DNA of 64,000 bases from Doryteuthis pealeii (lineage: Eukaryota > Mollusca > Cephalopoda > Myopsida > Loliginidae): positions 96,861,324-96,925,323 of the forward strand of contig CM042138.1 of assembly GCA_023376005.1 (NCBI GenBank), in the 5' to 3' direction. Positions 11,240-23,067 of the stretch are shown piece by piece; position 1 is the first letter of the stretch; each line of letters starts with the position of its first letter. The position numbers and the translations under genes were made by a program. A model generated the notes under the pieces. That model saw nothing but the letters and a program-made list of their open reading frames with translations, was not told the DNA's origin and searched no databases.

Positions 11240-11890
11240 AAATCAACATAAACTGATAGCATAACTACTTCATCTCTCACACAAGCACGCACACATACAT
11301 ACCTACACAAACAAAGGTTAACATGTGTCAATTCAAAATTGGGCAATCTTTCAAATTCATTTCCTCCTTCAGGTGAGAAATATATTCAGAATTGGTGGGC
11401 TGAAAAATTACTTTGGTAACTAACTCCAACCCAATTTTCAAGTCAGTAGCACAATAACCCTTTGATGAGCAAACTTACCTCAAATCAGAATCTCCAATAT
11501 CATAATTATTTGTGTATAAGACAACGTTTTTCCAGATTTTTTAGCCAAGTTAGGGGAGCATATTATACAAGAATTAAATATCCCCCCCCCCACCAGATTC
11601 ATGCATCACCATAGTCGGGATGGCATGACCGAAAGTAAGTTATATCTATGAACCAAGTTAACTAATAGGCAACAAACACTTGTTTTATACTGCTACAGAG
11701 CAACAGCCACTGGAATGCATGTTTGTTTATAATTTATTTCTTCTATGGTGAAATTATTTTCAATGAAAATTTGTTACATTTTCGTGTGAATATGAGCTTA
11801 CCCTTGACCTAATGTTACATAGTTCATAGGTAGCCTACAAATTATGTCTAAGTGTAGTTAGATTCGTTGAAATTCAAAATCGGAGGGGTT
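11240..11890. other. Unassigned sequence
   Basis: No recognised gene or repeat; it includes a C10 run near 11583. Confidence 0.5.
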
Positions 11891-11894
11891 TATA

Positions 11895-12245
11895 TTATTG
11901 ATAGGTAATGACCTTTAGTTGATCCCCTGACTTCCACTAATGGGAAGACATGAGAACGGAAATTAAGTTTAGTTAGATTTTGGCTGTTAGTCAAAAGGAG
12001 CAGACGTAAGGATTGTTCGCTCCTAAGATGCCAACTTCTCACTGCACAGTTGAAGACATATTGGGCTCCAGGTTTTGAATAAAGAATAGACGTTTTGAAA
12101 AACAAATTTATTACAACACAAGAAATGAGCACAGATGACCCAACCCAGAGGAAGATGGCCGCCGATGAAGCAGAACAAATAAGAGCCCATCGCCTCTCCT
12201 CTCTCTCCCCATTATATACCAGATACGAAGTGGGTATATAACACT
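11895..12245 (-). other. GC-richer segment, possible LTR-like remnant
   Basis: On the minus strand it has TATATAATGGGGAG, then a CGGCGGCCATCTTCC stretch, AATAAATTTG and a TTGGCATCTTAGG motif that could be a primer-binding site. Boundaries and coding sequence are not evident. Confidence 0.3.
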
Positions 12246-12325
12246 AAATACTGTGTAATTTTGTGTTTTGAAATATTATATAAAATATATAAATCTATTT
12301 TAGATACAAACTGTATAAAGAGATG

Positions 12326-12813
12326 GGTAATTTATGAGGAAGTGCGTCCCGGTCTCTTGCCTCAAAAATTGCTATCCGGTGACTATCAAAATAACAACCC
12401 CAGCTCGTAATTCTTGTTTATTTGTCGTAATTCTTGTTTAGATATGAAGATCGATATATAGTTTGGAATAGACTGAGATAGATAGATAAACAAACAAAAT
12501 AATATAGATAGATATGAACAAATGGAGATAGATATTTTCGACAAGTAAATGTATGGGACGGGGAGGGGGGGTCGCATCTTTTTTTTTGTCGTAATTCTTG
12601 TTTATTTAAACTAAAAACAAGACATTAAACAAACATGAATAAAAAAAATCTTAGTATTTAAAGTAATATAGATAAATATGAACAAATTGAGATAGATAGA
12701 TAGATATGAAGATGGATAGTTTTGAATAGATTGAGCTGGGAATGTCATTTTAATAGTCACCGGGTAGCAATTTTTGAGGCAGGAGACCGGGACGCACTTC
12801 CTCATAAATTACC
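12326..12813. mobile_element. 488-bp foldback DNA transposon, possibly Merlin-like
   Basis: Terminal inverted repeats of about 65 bp begin GGTAATTTATGAGGAAGTGC. A perfect 8-bp duplication AAGAGATG flanks it (12318-12325, 12814-12821). Inside are three copies of CGTAATTCTTGTTTA and a repeated ATAGATAGATATGAA tract. GG-starting ends plus 8-bp duplication fit Merlin, but no transposase is present. Confidence 0.85.
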
Positions 12814-12959
12814 AAGAGATGAAATGTTAAATCAAGTTTAAATTCAGCTGCTACAAATTCCAAAAAGTCAATGCATATTATACACAAGATGTTTTTTTTT
12901 CCCAGCATTTCATAACTGAAAGTTTGGGAAGGGGGGGGGGGGTTATACATAAATAATTA

Positions 12960-14734
12960 TGGTATTTTTTTCTTAATCTGACCAACTTAAATTATCAATT
13001 TCATAAAATCAATAATAATGTGTATACATAAAACATGTTACATAAAAGCGTAACAATCTCATTAAATCTCTAATTATTTTCTTTTATTAATTTCTTTATT
13101 TGTTTTTTTTATCTTTTTATAATCAAGTACAGATTTTGATTATTATGAGCCTAATTTATGCCTGAAACATAATATCCCATCCCCACTTCTCACTCGGGTG
13201 GGTGATATCATCTGGCTAGTCCCCATCACCACTTAGATGATTGATCACTAGAGACTTTGGCAAGACCCAAGTACATTACTTACAATGTTATAACTTGTTA
13301 GGTAAGTATTAGGAGATATGAGGGGAGCAGTGACTAACTTTGTAATTAAAAATTAAGCCAATTGTATCCAATGATTCTATTGTTTTGTTTAACCACTTGG
13401 GACTGTGTGATGGGATATATAAGCAAAATATCTTATCAGCTGCTCCAAGATAGCATATTATTTTTACCAAGTTCACATTCTACAACTTATCTTGAATCAC
13501 CATCTGATCCATGGCCATAAGAAGACCAAAGACCAAAAAGTTTCTCTAAAAAAAAATCTCATCAGCCAATCTCTAGTGGTTAAATATCTGAAAGTTTGAA
13601 AAACTAGAAGTCAATTAAACATGGCTGCCTAAGGGCAGATATTTGTAAAAACCAAGTAGAAGCTCAGAGAGAGAAAAGTTTAATTTCAAATCAACCAGGT
13701 ATAGGATCTTTCAAGTTAAAAGATAAAAAGTCAGAATCAAGGGTTCAGGGTTTTTTTTTTTTTTTTTTTTTTTTTAAATAAATTAAAAAAATATACACAA
13801 ATTTGTGACTTTATAAGAAATGTCAAAATACTACATTACACTGAAAAGAAAGACAAGAAAATTTACAATACTCTTGCCTAGAATTTTCACTTTTTTTTTT
13901 TCAAATCAATAATTAAAGAAAAAACAAAGGCTTGCATACACAGCAGAAACAATAATAGAACAAAATTTGTAAGCATAACGGTAAGATGAAATATTTTTGG
14001 TATTCAAAACTTTTTCAGATGTCTTCTTTAGTATTAACTATATATAAAAAATTTTTTTTTTGTTTTTTGGGTTTTTTTTTTTTTTTTTTAGAAATTAAGT
14101 GTTTAGTTATTCCAATAACATGACAACATTGGTTATCATGAAGATTATTTAAAACTGACTTTCATACACTTTTAACTTTTCATTTTCAATTATAAATTTC
14201 AACAATAATCTTCTGTTATCATTTTATTTTTAAAGTTTTGTAACTGAGTAATGTCAAGTTATCTATGAAAGGGCAGAAGTGGAAAATTATTCAACTGACA
14301 CCCCCCATCCTTCTTTTGCATTTCTCTCTTAGCATTATAAACAACTGAGTAGATAACTATTTTCAAGCTAAATGAATACAGAACATGTTACTTAAAATAT
14401 AGCAGCAAAAATTTGAGAGGGAAAAAATCCCAATGAGGATATTAGTCAAAGACGGTGAGTAATAAAACCACATCAAACATTAAATTAAAAGTTTTCTTAA
14501 TGGTATGAGACTTTATATACTCAAAGCAAAATACTTACTTAGGTGTAAAATACTTATAAGAAATCTATTTGAAATAGTTCTACAAATAGATTTTATTAAA
14601 ATAGAAATTTAAATTGAGTGACTACAAATCCTTCAATATTTAAAAAGCCAAATTCTTGAAACTCAATCTATTCTGTATACAAATAGTACTTTACTATGTA
14701 AATTAAACAATAATCTGATCTTTCTAATAAAAAA
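12960..14734. other. Long AT-rich stretch without recognised features
   Basis: Holds poly-T runs at 13750-13775 and 14078-14090 and no convincing gene, RNA or repeat family. Confidence 0.5.
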
Positions 14735-15050
14735 CAGGAATTCTTCCAAGTTATAGCTATGTCAGTATTAACATATGGCTGCATATGGACACCAGCTGTA
14801 CAGCCACTTACCTCACAAACCATCCAAGTAAGATATGCTGAGCACTGCTGGAGAAGTAAGGATGAACTCATAAGTGACATTCTCCTATGGACTTCTACAC
14901 ATGAACTCACCAGTGTTGGCGGACCAGCAAAAACTTACATTCATCAGCAATGGATGCCATTTAGAGAACTTACTAAGAGCAATGACTGATAGGGATGGAT
15001 GGTGAGAGAAAGTCGAGGGAATCCATGCTGTTGGCATGCCTTGATGCTAA
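14735..15050 (+). pseudogene. LINE ORF2 C-terminal fragment (kind 1)
   Basis: The frame from 14759 reads LTSQTIQVRYAEHCWRSKDE, LISDILLWTST and then PAKTYIHQ. This is the conserved C-terminal tail of a widespread animal non-LTR retrotransposon; I think it is RTE-like but am not sure of the clade. Upstream the YGC.W motif remains, but a deletion removes the following residues. Matching fragments lie at 30930, 40015 and 55662. Confidence 0.82.
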
Positions 15051-15059
15051 GTTTTAAGG

Positions 15060-15507
15060 TATTTGTTAGACTAAAATTTGAATATAATTTTATATAGGGA
15101 ATTTTTTTTAACGGTGTTTACACAAGATTCAAAGGGGTTTTATTAGCATCAGGAAAAGATAATTATTACATAAACAATCATTAAAAGAATATATTTATTC
15201 AGAAAATAAAATCCTTTTATAGTTCATATTAGTTTTATCAAAAGTTAGTGTTTCTGGATATTTTCATCACAATATCTATTTTGCTATAATATTGCTTATA
15301 TCATTGAATTTAAATAGACTTGATTTCATTAATATCAAATACTATATATTAGTCAAATTTTAAATATAACTGACTTTGACCTATACATGAATAATAATAA
15401 ATTTGTGAGATTTAATTTAAATAATAATAAAAAGGACTAAGAGCAACTATTGGATTAAAAAATAAATTCCATAAATTTCATGGCCATAAATCAAGAGTCA
15501 AACTATA
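15060..15507. other. Unassigned AT-rich sequence
   Basis: No features recognised. Confidence 0.5.
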
Positions 15508-15515
15508 AACTAGTA

Positions 15516-16011
15516 TGGGGGTGCCCAATATGCTGATTATGATCGACCGGTAGATTGCATAAGTAGTGCAGGTAGATTGCATGACATTCAAAAAGAAGTT
15601 TTTGTTTATATATATATATATTAGCCTATCATCTATTCTATATCATGAATCAGAGTAAATAGTGATTATAAATATATTCAATTGTATTGTTTCATAAGCG
15701 TTTATGCACCGATACAAGGTACACAAGTATATATTGTATATATAAATATATGTAGTGGAGAAGACCGTAGCCGACCCCTCAATGAGGTGCTCTTCCTGAG
15801 GGATACTAAGAGATGGCATGCCATGTCTTGGGTGGCAGAAAAAGCATCTCCATCTTCAGTAGAGCCTGCGTCTCACTGGGGATCAGCTAGTCTTCTCCAC
15901 AGCAGTATACACAGTACATATATAAATTTAGCATTTTTAATACAGGTAGATCATTTGGACCAGGTCATTTTAAAAGTAGCTTGCAAGCTGAAAAAGGTGT
16001 GGGCACCCCTG
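15516..16011. mobile_element. hAT element carrying an internal inverted-repeat insert
   Basis: Ends GGGGGTGCCCAATATGC and GGTGTGGGCACCCCTG. Flanking 8-mers AACTAGTA (15508-15515) and CACTAGTA (16012-16019) differ at one base. An inner GC-rich block at about 15753-15902 begins GTGGAGAAGAC and ends GTCTTCTCCAC. Confidence 0.85.
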
Positions 16012-16745
16012 CACTAGTATATATACCATTATCGATCAAATAGCAGTGTTGTGACTGTGATAACACCTACCTTGTATAAAATTTTGTCTATAGTAATATA
16101 TTCACAGTACAGTTGATTGTAATGTTATTTCCTTATTTGTTATTTAATGTTGCAAGTAAAGAAATGGGGGTTGGGGGGAACAGGATCAAAAAGGAATAAA
16201 GCATACAGGGTAGGAGAAAGTGCTGATAGCAATTTTGTTTTAGTGTATAGCAGCAAGCATTATAAAATATAAATAAAACACCACAGATATTAATCTGCAG
16301 AGAAAACTCATCTCACATTGAAAAGACCAGTTTTCCACTTGACAGAAAATGACAAGCATTTTAGAAAAGTGTTCTTTACAGGAGAAAATTTTAAAAATCA
16401 AAATGAAAATTATCTTATTCTAAGTCATTCAAAGTGATTCTTAAAAAATTAAAAAATAAATAAATAAATAAAAAACTTATAAAGTATTTTTTTTTAAATC
16501 ATAACTTTTACATATAAATATTTCATTTGCTTTGTTTGCTCTTGACATCAATATATATATATACACACACATATATATGTGTGTGTGTGTGTCTTATATT
16601 AATTAAATACCCAATGTATATTAACCCTTTTGGTGAAACATGTTTGGCAACAAATTTGATAGCTGGAATGTACTTTTGACCATACGATAAAAAAAAGCTG
16701 GTTTCAAATCTTGTGATTGCTAAGATATACAATACAAGAGTTACT

Positions 16746-16927
16746 AAATTTGGTTTGGTTTGTATATCAAACTTCATGGGTTATTTAATGCCAAAGCAAG
16801 AAGAACACGGGGGGGGGGGCATACCTTTACCAAAAGTATTAGTCTAAAAGTGAATGACCATAGTGCAAAACTGCTTACTATGATGTTGTACTCTAGAATG
16901 TTATCCACCATGCCACAGGGACTCCCC
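16746..16927 (-). repeat. SINE G copy
   Basis: 3' tail with a TTTGGTTTGGTTTG repeat and GGGTTATTTAATGCC at the left. The tRNA-like head at the right (minus ATGGTGGATAACATTC) runs into the palindrome at 16915. Confidence 0.75.
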
Positions 16928-17128
16928 CTGACTCATTTTGAGTCAAGCAACTATCAAAGTATGCCAATTTGAAGGAAAAAAATATATTGCACAAATACTT
17001 GTGCAATATATTTTTTTTTTGAAGGAAAAAAATATATTGCACAAATACTTGTGCAATATATTTTTTTCCTTCAAATTAGCATACTTTGATAGTTGCTTGA
17101 CTCAAAGTGAGTCAGGGGAAGTCCCTGT
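16915..17128. repeat. 214-bp quasi-palindrome with duplicated centre
   Basis: Arms run ACAGGGACTCCCCCTGACTC inward and return as its near-complement. The 50-bp central hairpin unit (AAATATATTGCACAAATACT and its complement) is present twice in tandem, at 16971 and 17021. Confidence 0.92.
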
Positions 17129-17130
17129 AT

Positions 17131-17421
17131 ATATATATTTACCAACTCCTCCGCACGAGCAGGATACGACACAAGGTCAATTTCTTAAGCGGAGTGGGAC
17201 AGGTTTTAATTCAGAGTTTTCCTTCTCCTAGACTGGTTACCTAGCCATGGTTAAAGAGTCTAGTCTGCCCTGCTATTTATCCATAACTGGAGGGAGAGTA
17301 GGATTCATACCTTTCCCAAGGGTAGTAGCGCTAAGTGAAATGCAATTACCACGTCCAGGATTTGAACTCGGAGCGACGAGTTCCATTTCCCATGACTTTA
17401 ACCATTACACCACGCGCTTCC
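17131..17421 (-). repeat. SINE B, near full length
   Basis: Minus-strand tRNA-like head with A box TGGTGTAATGGTTAAAG and B box GAGTTCAAATCCTGG, a body with CTTGGGAAAGGTATGAATCC, and a tail (minus) CTTGTGTCGTATCCTGC. Confidence 0.88.
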
Positions 17422-17837
17422 TACAAGTATGTGTATAAGAGAATTTCTTATTCAATGATACTTTTTTTTTTTTTTTTTAGGGCTGGGGTATATCAACAAG
17501 CAACTAGGAGTGGGGTATGGCATAAGATCCAATATTTTTTAAGTAATGGGAACTGAAATTGCATTTCACCCTCACATCAAGTATATTTAAGCAATTACCA
17601 GTTGCTCTTTGAACCAAAAGGGTTAATATATATTTGCCATTTATGAAGAAGTCTAACTTAGCAGGAAAATATATAAGAGTTGAACATTTAATGTACAAAC
17701 TCCACAGCACTAGTAGCTCTTTTTTTTTTTTTTTTTTTTTTAATGGTTTTAACTTTATATTGCCTTCTGAAATGCTTTGTGACAGTCAAAAATTCCTAAT
17801 AGAAAGATTCCATTGTTTAATAGCTTGATCATTTATA

Positions 17838-18586
17838 AGAGTCATTCAATAAATAAGGTGAATATTGTCTAAGGAGTTGGAAATAGGAAGCACTGTTTTC
17901 AGTTGCACCCTTTTCACAGAAATCAATAGTGATCAGTCCTTTCATATCCCTGAAGATTGTCAGCATGACCTTCTTTACTAGTGAGTCAGTGTGTTTCCAT
18001 TTTATGGACAGTCTTTTCCACTCAGGCTTGTAGTAGCAAATCTATGTTTACCCTATTTGTAAACTTTTCTTTTTTTTTAAACATTAAAACATGGTTCTCC
18101 ATACACAAGCATTCTCTAAATTTCATATGGTTTGCACTTTTCAGTCACAAAAATTTGATGACAGACCTCTGTTTAAGCCTGAGGCAGTGTTTGATTTGTC
18201 ACCATTTTGAATAAACTCAAAACAAATATATCGCACAGGTCTGTTTATAAGAGAATTTTTTATTAGAATATTTGTTTTGGGGCTATTCAAAATGGTGACA
18301 AATCAGAGCCCTTCAGTCTGGAGAAATCTCATATGTTGCCATTTTGAATAACCACATAACAGATATTATTGTGAAATTAAAATAATTTTTGCTATAAACC
18401 AATTCCAAACAATGGGAAGAGTTGTTATTTATTATTTATTTATTTATCTTCCCTTCTCCTCCCACCCTGCAAAAAAATAAAATTCCCTTATTCATCGAAT
18501 GATAAACCAATTTCAAACAATGCAAAGTTTACTTTTTTTTTTGGGGGGGGGTTAAAAAAAATGTCCCTTATTTATTGAATGACTCT
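17838..18586 (-). mobile_element. Mariner element, 749 bp, decayed
   Basis: Both ends carry the inverted repeat AGAGTCATTCAATAAATAAG, flanked by TA at 17836-17837 and 18587-18588. Between 18195 and 18360 the start-codon region (ATTCAAAATGGTGACAAATC) recurs in opposite orientations, and a partial inner terminus sits near 18484. This suggests a second mariner fragment inside it or an inverted duplication. Confidence 0.85.
17840..18206 (-). pseudogene. Mariner transposase pseudogene
   Basis: Minus-strand start near 18206 (MVTNQ). After stops and frameshifts it reads KKVMLTIFRDMKGLITIDF and then ATENSASYFQLLRQYSPYLL. The IFRDMKG segment is the second catalytic-aspartate region of mariner transposases (usually FFDxxG-like). 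It cannot be functional. The reading frame merges with the terminal repeat at the left end. Confidence 0.82.
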
Positions 18587-18769
18587 TACACTATCACTGA
18601 AAATTTGTTTTGGATAGCCTCGAGCAAACAATGCTTTGACATTTTTTTTTTTTTTTTTAAATATATATTTAAAATATGACATTGTAGAGCTAGTCTTTGC
18701 TATTGTTCCACCTCCCACTCATTTCCAGTTTTAAATAGAGAAAAAAAAAAAAATGAATAATCTGCTTAC

Positions 18770-18895
18770 CTCAATTGCTTTCTCTACGTCACCATTCTTC
18801 TTCAAGATGTCAGCATACTTCTTCCAATAGCCGTAACAGTATGGATAGTGTGCAAAGAATGCATCAAATGCTTCCTGGGCATCGTCGACATTATT
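18770..18895 (-). CDS. PRPF39: PRPF39 internal exon (HAT repeat)
   Basis: The exon is 126 bp, exactly 42 codons, phase 0 at both ends. It continues the previous exon with NNVDDAQEAFDAFFAHYPYC and then YGYWKKYADILKKNGDVEKA plus IE. The HYPYCYGYWKKYAD block is the most recognisable HAT-repeat signature of PRPF39/Prp39. HAT repeats are paired helices that scaffold the U1 snRNP and mediate dimerisation in animals (family knowledge). The minus-strand acceptor is TTTTACAG|AAT and the donor GAG|GTAAGC, a near-consensus 5' splice site. The next expected residues (the YRRG...LWIHY region) are not visible between 1 and 18769, so the following intron probably runs past the left edge of the window. Codons are intact and GC content is higher than in the surroundings. 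Confidence 0.95.
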
Positions 18896-19542
18896 CTGTA
18901 AAACAAGAACACACCATTTCAATGTTGGCGCCACATCTTTTAGGAACCAAAGTTTAAAGGATTTTAGAAAGCGAATATAAAAATCACTTTTTTTTTCTTT
19001 TTAAATACACATAACTGCAAGTACTAAATATGAAGAGAATTACCTGCCTGTATGTACCTGAAAGATTGTAAAGAGTTTGTTTATTCAGACTATACACTCA
19101 TCCTTTGAATAAGTTCATGTTTCGATTGGCAATTCTCTGATCATCATCAGGTGATGGCGTGTGGAGCCCGTCAGTATGTATCTGAATCTAAGTATATAAA
19201 GTAAATTATAATGTATGTCCATGTAAGCAAAACTCACAGCATAGCAACTACTATATATATATATCTGAATAGAATTAATTTCCTATATACAAATGTTTAG
19301 AAATCTCTGGATAAAGCAGATTTTACAAGCATACACATAGACTGAAATAGGGGACATAAAGTGAGAAGAACTTGCACAAGGTCAATACTTCATTATTTGA
19401 ATTAATATCAGCTATATTATAATTATTGGGTTTTCTGTTTTTATTTTTTTATTTATTTATTTTTTTAATATAGATCAGCTGTAACATTTGTCAGCAATAG
19501 ATTTCACAAAAGGAGTGTGGGGTGGCAGGCAATAACATACAT

Positions 19543-19544
<2 letters not shown>

Positions 19545-19594
<50 letters not shown>

Positions 19595-19610
19595 CACACA
19601 CATACACACT
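19545..19610. repeat. (TG)n microsatellite
   Basis: Long TG run followed by short TA and CA repeats. Confidence 0.95.
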
Positions 19611-19791
19611 CAAGTAGAGGTCAAATTTTGAAAACCTAATTTTTAAGGCAATGTCAACCAATGAGTAATAATTTTGGGAAGGTGAATTTAAACAAAAGAA
19701 TAAGGAACAAAATGTGGCTTCAAAAAGGAACTAGCGAAAATCAATAATTTTGTGACCATAAGTTAAGTATCAACCTATACATACAGTTGTA

Positions 19792-19865
19792 TAAATTTGC
19801 GCCCCTTTTTGAGGTAATAATTTGCGTAATAAATTTGCACCCCTTTTTGAGGTAATAAATTTGAA
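19792..19865 (+). repeat. Short tandem duplication
   Basis: Two units of AAATTTGCGCCCCTTTTTGA-like sequence separated by a few bases. Confidence 0.8.
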
Positions 19866-20149
19866 TATTAGAAAAATGTTGGTTGCTACCTAAATGTTCT
19901 TCTGTGATAGTAGAAAAAAAAATACCTAGAACATGTTTATTGTATCAGGTTATTTTAAACTGCTCAAAAGTTCAATATGAAAAATATCAAAAATTTACTT
20001 AATATAAATAATACTGAAATTTAAAATTTGTTCCTTACACCATAAAGCTTACATTTTTAGAAAATTATAAACTTTGATCAAATCCCTCAATAAAAATTTC
20101 CTATTTAGAATTGAAATTTAAAGTTATACAAAATTTTATATATATATAT

Positions 20150-20434
20150 ATATACCAACCCCTCCGTACGAGTAGGGTGTGACACTAGTTCAATTTCTTA
20201 AGCAGAGTTTAACAGGTTTGAATTCAGTTTTCCTTCTCCTAGAGTGGTTGCCTAACTACGGTTAAAGAGTCCAGTCTGCCCATTTTGCCCATAGCTGGAG
20301 GGAGAATAATTGGATTCATACCTTTCCCATGAGTAATAGTGCTATATGAAATGCAAACAGCTTTGTCCAGGATTTGAACTTGTCTCGCCGTATGCATTTC
20401 CTGTGATGGTTAACCATTATACCACACATCTCCA
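20150..20434 (-). repeat. SINE B copy
   Basis: Same layout as 17131-17421, with minus A box GTGGTATAATGGTTAACC and the tail at the left (CCCCTCCGTACGAGTAGGG). Confidence 0.85.
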
Positions 20435-20458
20435 ACGAAATTATATATAGGTTCTAAA

Positions 20459-20657
20459 AGTAAAGTCAGCAGAGTGGCCTATTGATAGTATCAGCCAGAC
20501 AGCAGGGGAGTCTATCTCCTTTTTGCTAGCAATAAATCAGGGAGATTGTTTTTGCTAAGGTGGAATGTCACTTTACTGCACAGATCTGAACTGTATACTC
20601 ATGCACTGAGTTGGCGAGGGCCAGTACCAAACCCAAAACTCTACCGATTGAGTTAAA
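20459..20657 (-). repeat. SINE A, head-deleted copy
   Basis: Body and tail are clear (AGTAAAGTCAGCAGAGTGGCC). Part of the head between the A and B boxes is lost. Confidence 0.8.
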
Positions 20658-21092
20658 TAAAATGAAATTAATATAAATGATGACAGATCTATCAAGTAGT
20701 TGTGCTTTACTATGTTTTCGTCTGATACAAGGCCAAATTAATGGCACACTCAGTTAGAATCAAACTCACTAAGAATGCTCTCTTCTAGCAAAGGTGCCTA
20801 GATCTAATAAATAGTAAATAAGACAATTATTACAACTGTTAAATTGAAGCCAAGATATACTAAATCAATCATAGGTAAATAAATCTTTATAATTATCTAC
20901 CTGTGCAGGTGATAGAAAATTATGCACAATGGTTGACAACAGTGATTAACTTAAATCAAAAGAAAAGGTGAAATTCAACCTTTAAAAATATCAAAAAGTA
21001 TTCATATTGAGAGGATCAAATATAAAATAGTGAAAAAAATTGTGTATACAGAAATGGATTTTATATTTAATTGGCATTCTATCAAAATGTAT

Positions 21093-21294
21093 TTAGTCGA
21101 GGTTAAAAGAGCAGTAAGGGTAATCTGAAGCCAACTTTACTTTTTTTTACGATGCAGGTATCATTGGGGAAACGAGAAAAGTTTTGGTAAACAGACCAAA
21201 GCCTAAAATAATGTCCTTATTTTAAGAAAACCTTTTAAATATAAAAATCAAGTGCAGTTTAAGTATCTGATTTAATGAATTGTTTTTAATAGTA

Positions 21295-21325
<31 letters not shown>

Positions 21326-21531
21326 TTTAAGTTTCTGGTAAACGGACCAGAGCCTTTTTAAGTTTTGATAAATGGGTCAGGCTTTGACCCATTTACCAAA
21401 ACTTTTCTCGTTCCCCAAGGATACCTGCATCGAAAAAAATAAGGTCTTTAAGAAAAGAAAAAAAAGGAAAAAAAAGAAAGAAAAGCTGTTTGGCTTCAGG
21501 TTACCCTTATTGTGCTTTTAACCTGGGCTAA
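21093..21531. mobile_element. Long-TIR DNA element (family T)
   Basis: Arms of about 110 bp begin TTAGTCGAGGTTAAAAG and TTAGCCCAGGTTAAAAG. Both include AAGGGTAA, CAGGTATC and GAGAAAAGTTTTGGTAAA. 439 bp, no coding sequence. Single-ended relatives occur at 23335 and 30385. Confidence 0.85.
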
Positions 21532-21742
21532 TTAAGTTTCTCTTTGGATATTATTAAAGAATAAATAAAATGTATCTACATTTACACAAAAGTTTTATAA
21601 TTGAGAGAGTGAGTGCAATAACATTTATACATGGGTGCCTTTTCCATCAGAATCTTGTTAAGTGTGTGTTATAAATAATAAAAAGTATTTAATAAAACAT
21701 ATTCTTGTATGATAAATTTTTTTTGTCCAGTAATCCAGTTAA

Positions 21743-21867
21743 ACCTTTCACTCCTACTGGGACTCAAATGCCCCAGTCAAATTTCATTTTAACCCTTAAA
21801 ACATTGTACTCAAAACTTAATTTTGCATATTCAAAACTTAAGAAAAAATAACTTGGTAGTGAAAGCG
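21743..21867. mobile_element. piggyBac-like MITE (family J)
   Basis: TTAA flanks both ends (21739-21742, 21868-21871). Ends are ACCTTTCACTCC and GGTAGTGAAAGCG, matching the TTAA/CCYTTTGN pattern of piggyBac-type elements. Confidence 0.65.
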
Positions 21868-22043
21868 TTAAAGATGGAGTTTATCTCTAAAAGGCTAAAG
21901 ATTTTATTTTTAATGAATTATTGCTAAATAATTTCAATCTAACCTGGTAGGGAAGGGGTTTGAGAAAATAAAACAAAATTGGGAGTACATTTTTTTTTTT
22001 TTAAACGATATCATGAGTAAGAAATTTATTTTTATTTAGACCG

Positions 22044-22045
22044 TC

Positions 22046-22076
<31 letters not shown>
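22044..22076. repeat. Poly-A tract
   Basis: Uninterrupted A run of about 28 bases. Confidence 0.95.
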
Positions 22077-22079
<3 letters not shown>

Positions 22080-22292
22080 CATATCTATTTTAGTAAATTT
22101 ATAAATATACTTAAATAGACACTTACCCAGAAAAAAAAAGCAAGGGGGTGAATAAAAACACATTTTTAAAAAACTAACGAGAAGCTGAGCAAAATATTTC
22201 ATAGCATTTTAAAAACAAAATATACAACAATTATCTAAAATGTGTTTTTTTTTTTTTATATAAATCAACCACTTGTTAAGAGTCATTTTTTA

Positions 22293-22391
22293 GGTGTGCA
22301 AAAGTTTCCAGCAAAAAACAGGTTTTCAACCATGTATTCACAATCACTAGTTTTCAAGAAAGAAAAATTGCTAGAGACTTTTGCACACACC
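22293..22391. mobile_element. Tc1/mariner-type MITE, about 100 bp
   Basis: Ends TA|GGTGTGCAAAAGTTTCC and CTTTTGCACACACC|TA. A single end of the same type is visible near 45195 (TTTTTGCACACCTA). Confidence 0.75.
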
Positions 22392-22521
22392 TAAGAATAC
22401 TACTCTCCACCGCAGCTAAGCGTCCCATGAAAATTTGGGGAAAGATTATACCCAATTTTTTTTTTTTTTTTTAAATAAAAAATGTATCAAACTTTAAAAT
22501 GTACTTTCTACATTATAAATA

Positions 22522-23067
22522 CTAGCTAAGGTAAGAACCCTCTGGGTGCAAGTATTTAAGTTTTGATGTAATAAAATATATCAAATTAGAAAAACCAACA
22601 AAACTAAATATGAACGAATATAAAAATATTACACTTATTTTAATGTTATTTTAACTGATAGATATATATATATAAAATTATATACAGGATTGCTTTTAAT
22701 ACGTTTGAGAATAACATGATAGTATTAGAAATCAGTAACAGCAAATAATTAGTTATTAAACCCAGTTTTGTGAAAAACATTATTCAAATTATTCCCACCA
22801 TATACTATGTAAATCTTTATTTCTTAGAGATATGTAACACATATTTCAGAATTTTAAATGCATTAATAATATGGGCAGTTTTGTGTCAAATCTAATTCAG
22901 GTAGACTTTAATAGAGGCATCGTTAATAAATAAGATGCTAATTAAGATTAAATAATGACTTTCATAATCTTTGAGAATATAACTTGACTAAGGAAATCAT
23001 TATGTCAGTGGTGGCATAGTTTTGGTTACAGACAGACAGTTACATAATCTCCATTATAATAAGAAGA
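22522..23067 (-). mobile_element. Helitron family 1, both ends present
   Basis: Minus 5' border A|TCTTCTTATTATAATGG at 23067 and 3' end CTAG|T at 22522, preceded by a GCACCCAGAGGGTTC hairpin. No Rep/helicase coding sequence; 546 bp. Confidence 0.85.

Noticed and set aside
15682..16017. 111-codon plus open frame, among the longest in the window
   Set aside because: It lies inside a hAT element with 8-bp flanks and shows no domain.
1..18769. Downstream PRPF39 exons
   Set aside because: I looked for the LWIHY-type region and other HAT-repeat signatures on the minus strand and saw none; they are probably beyond the left edge.
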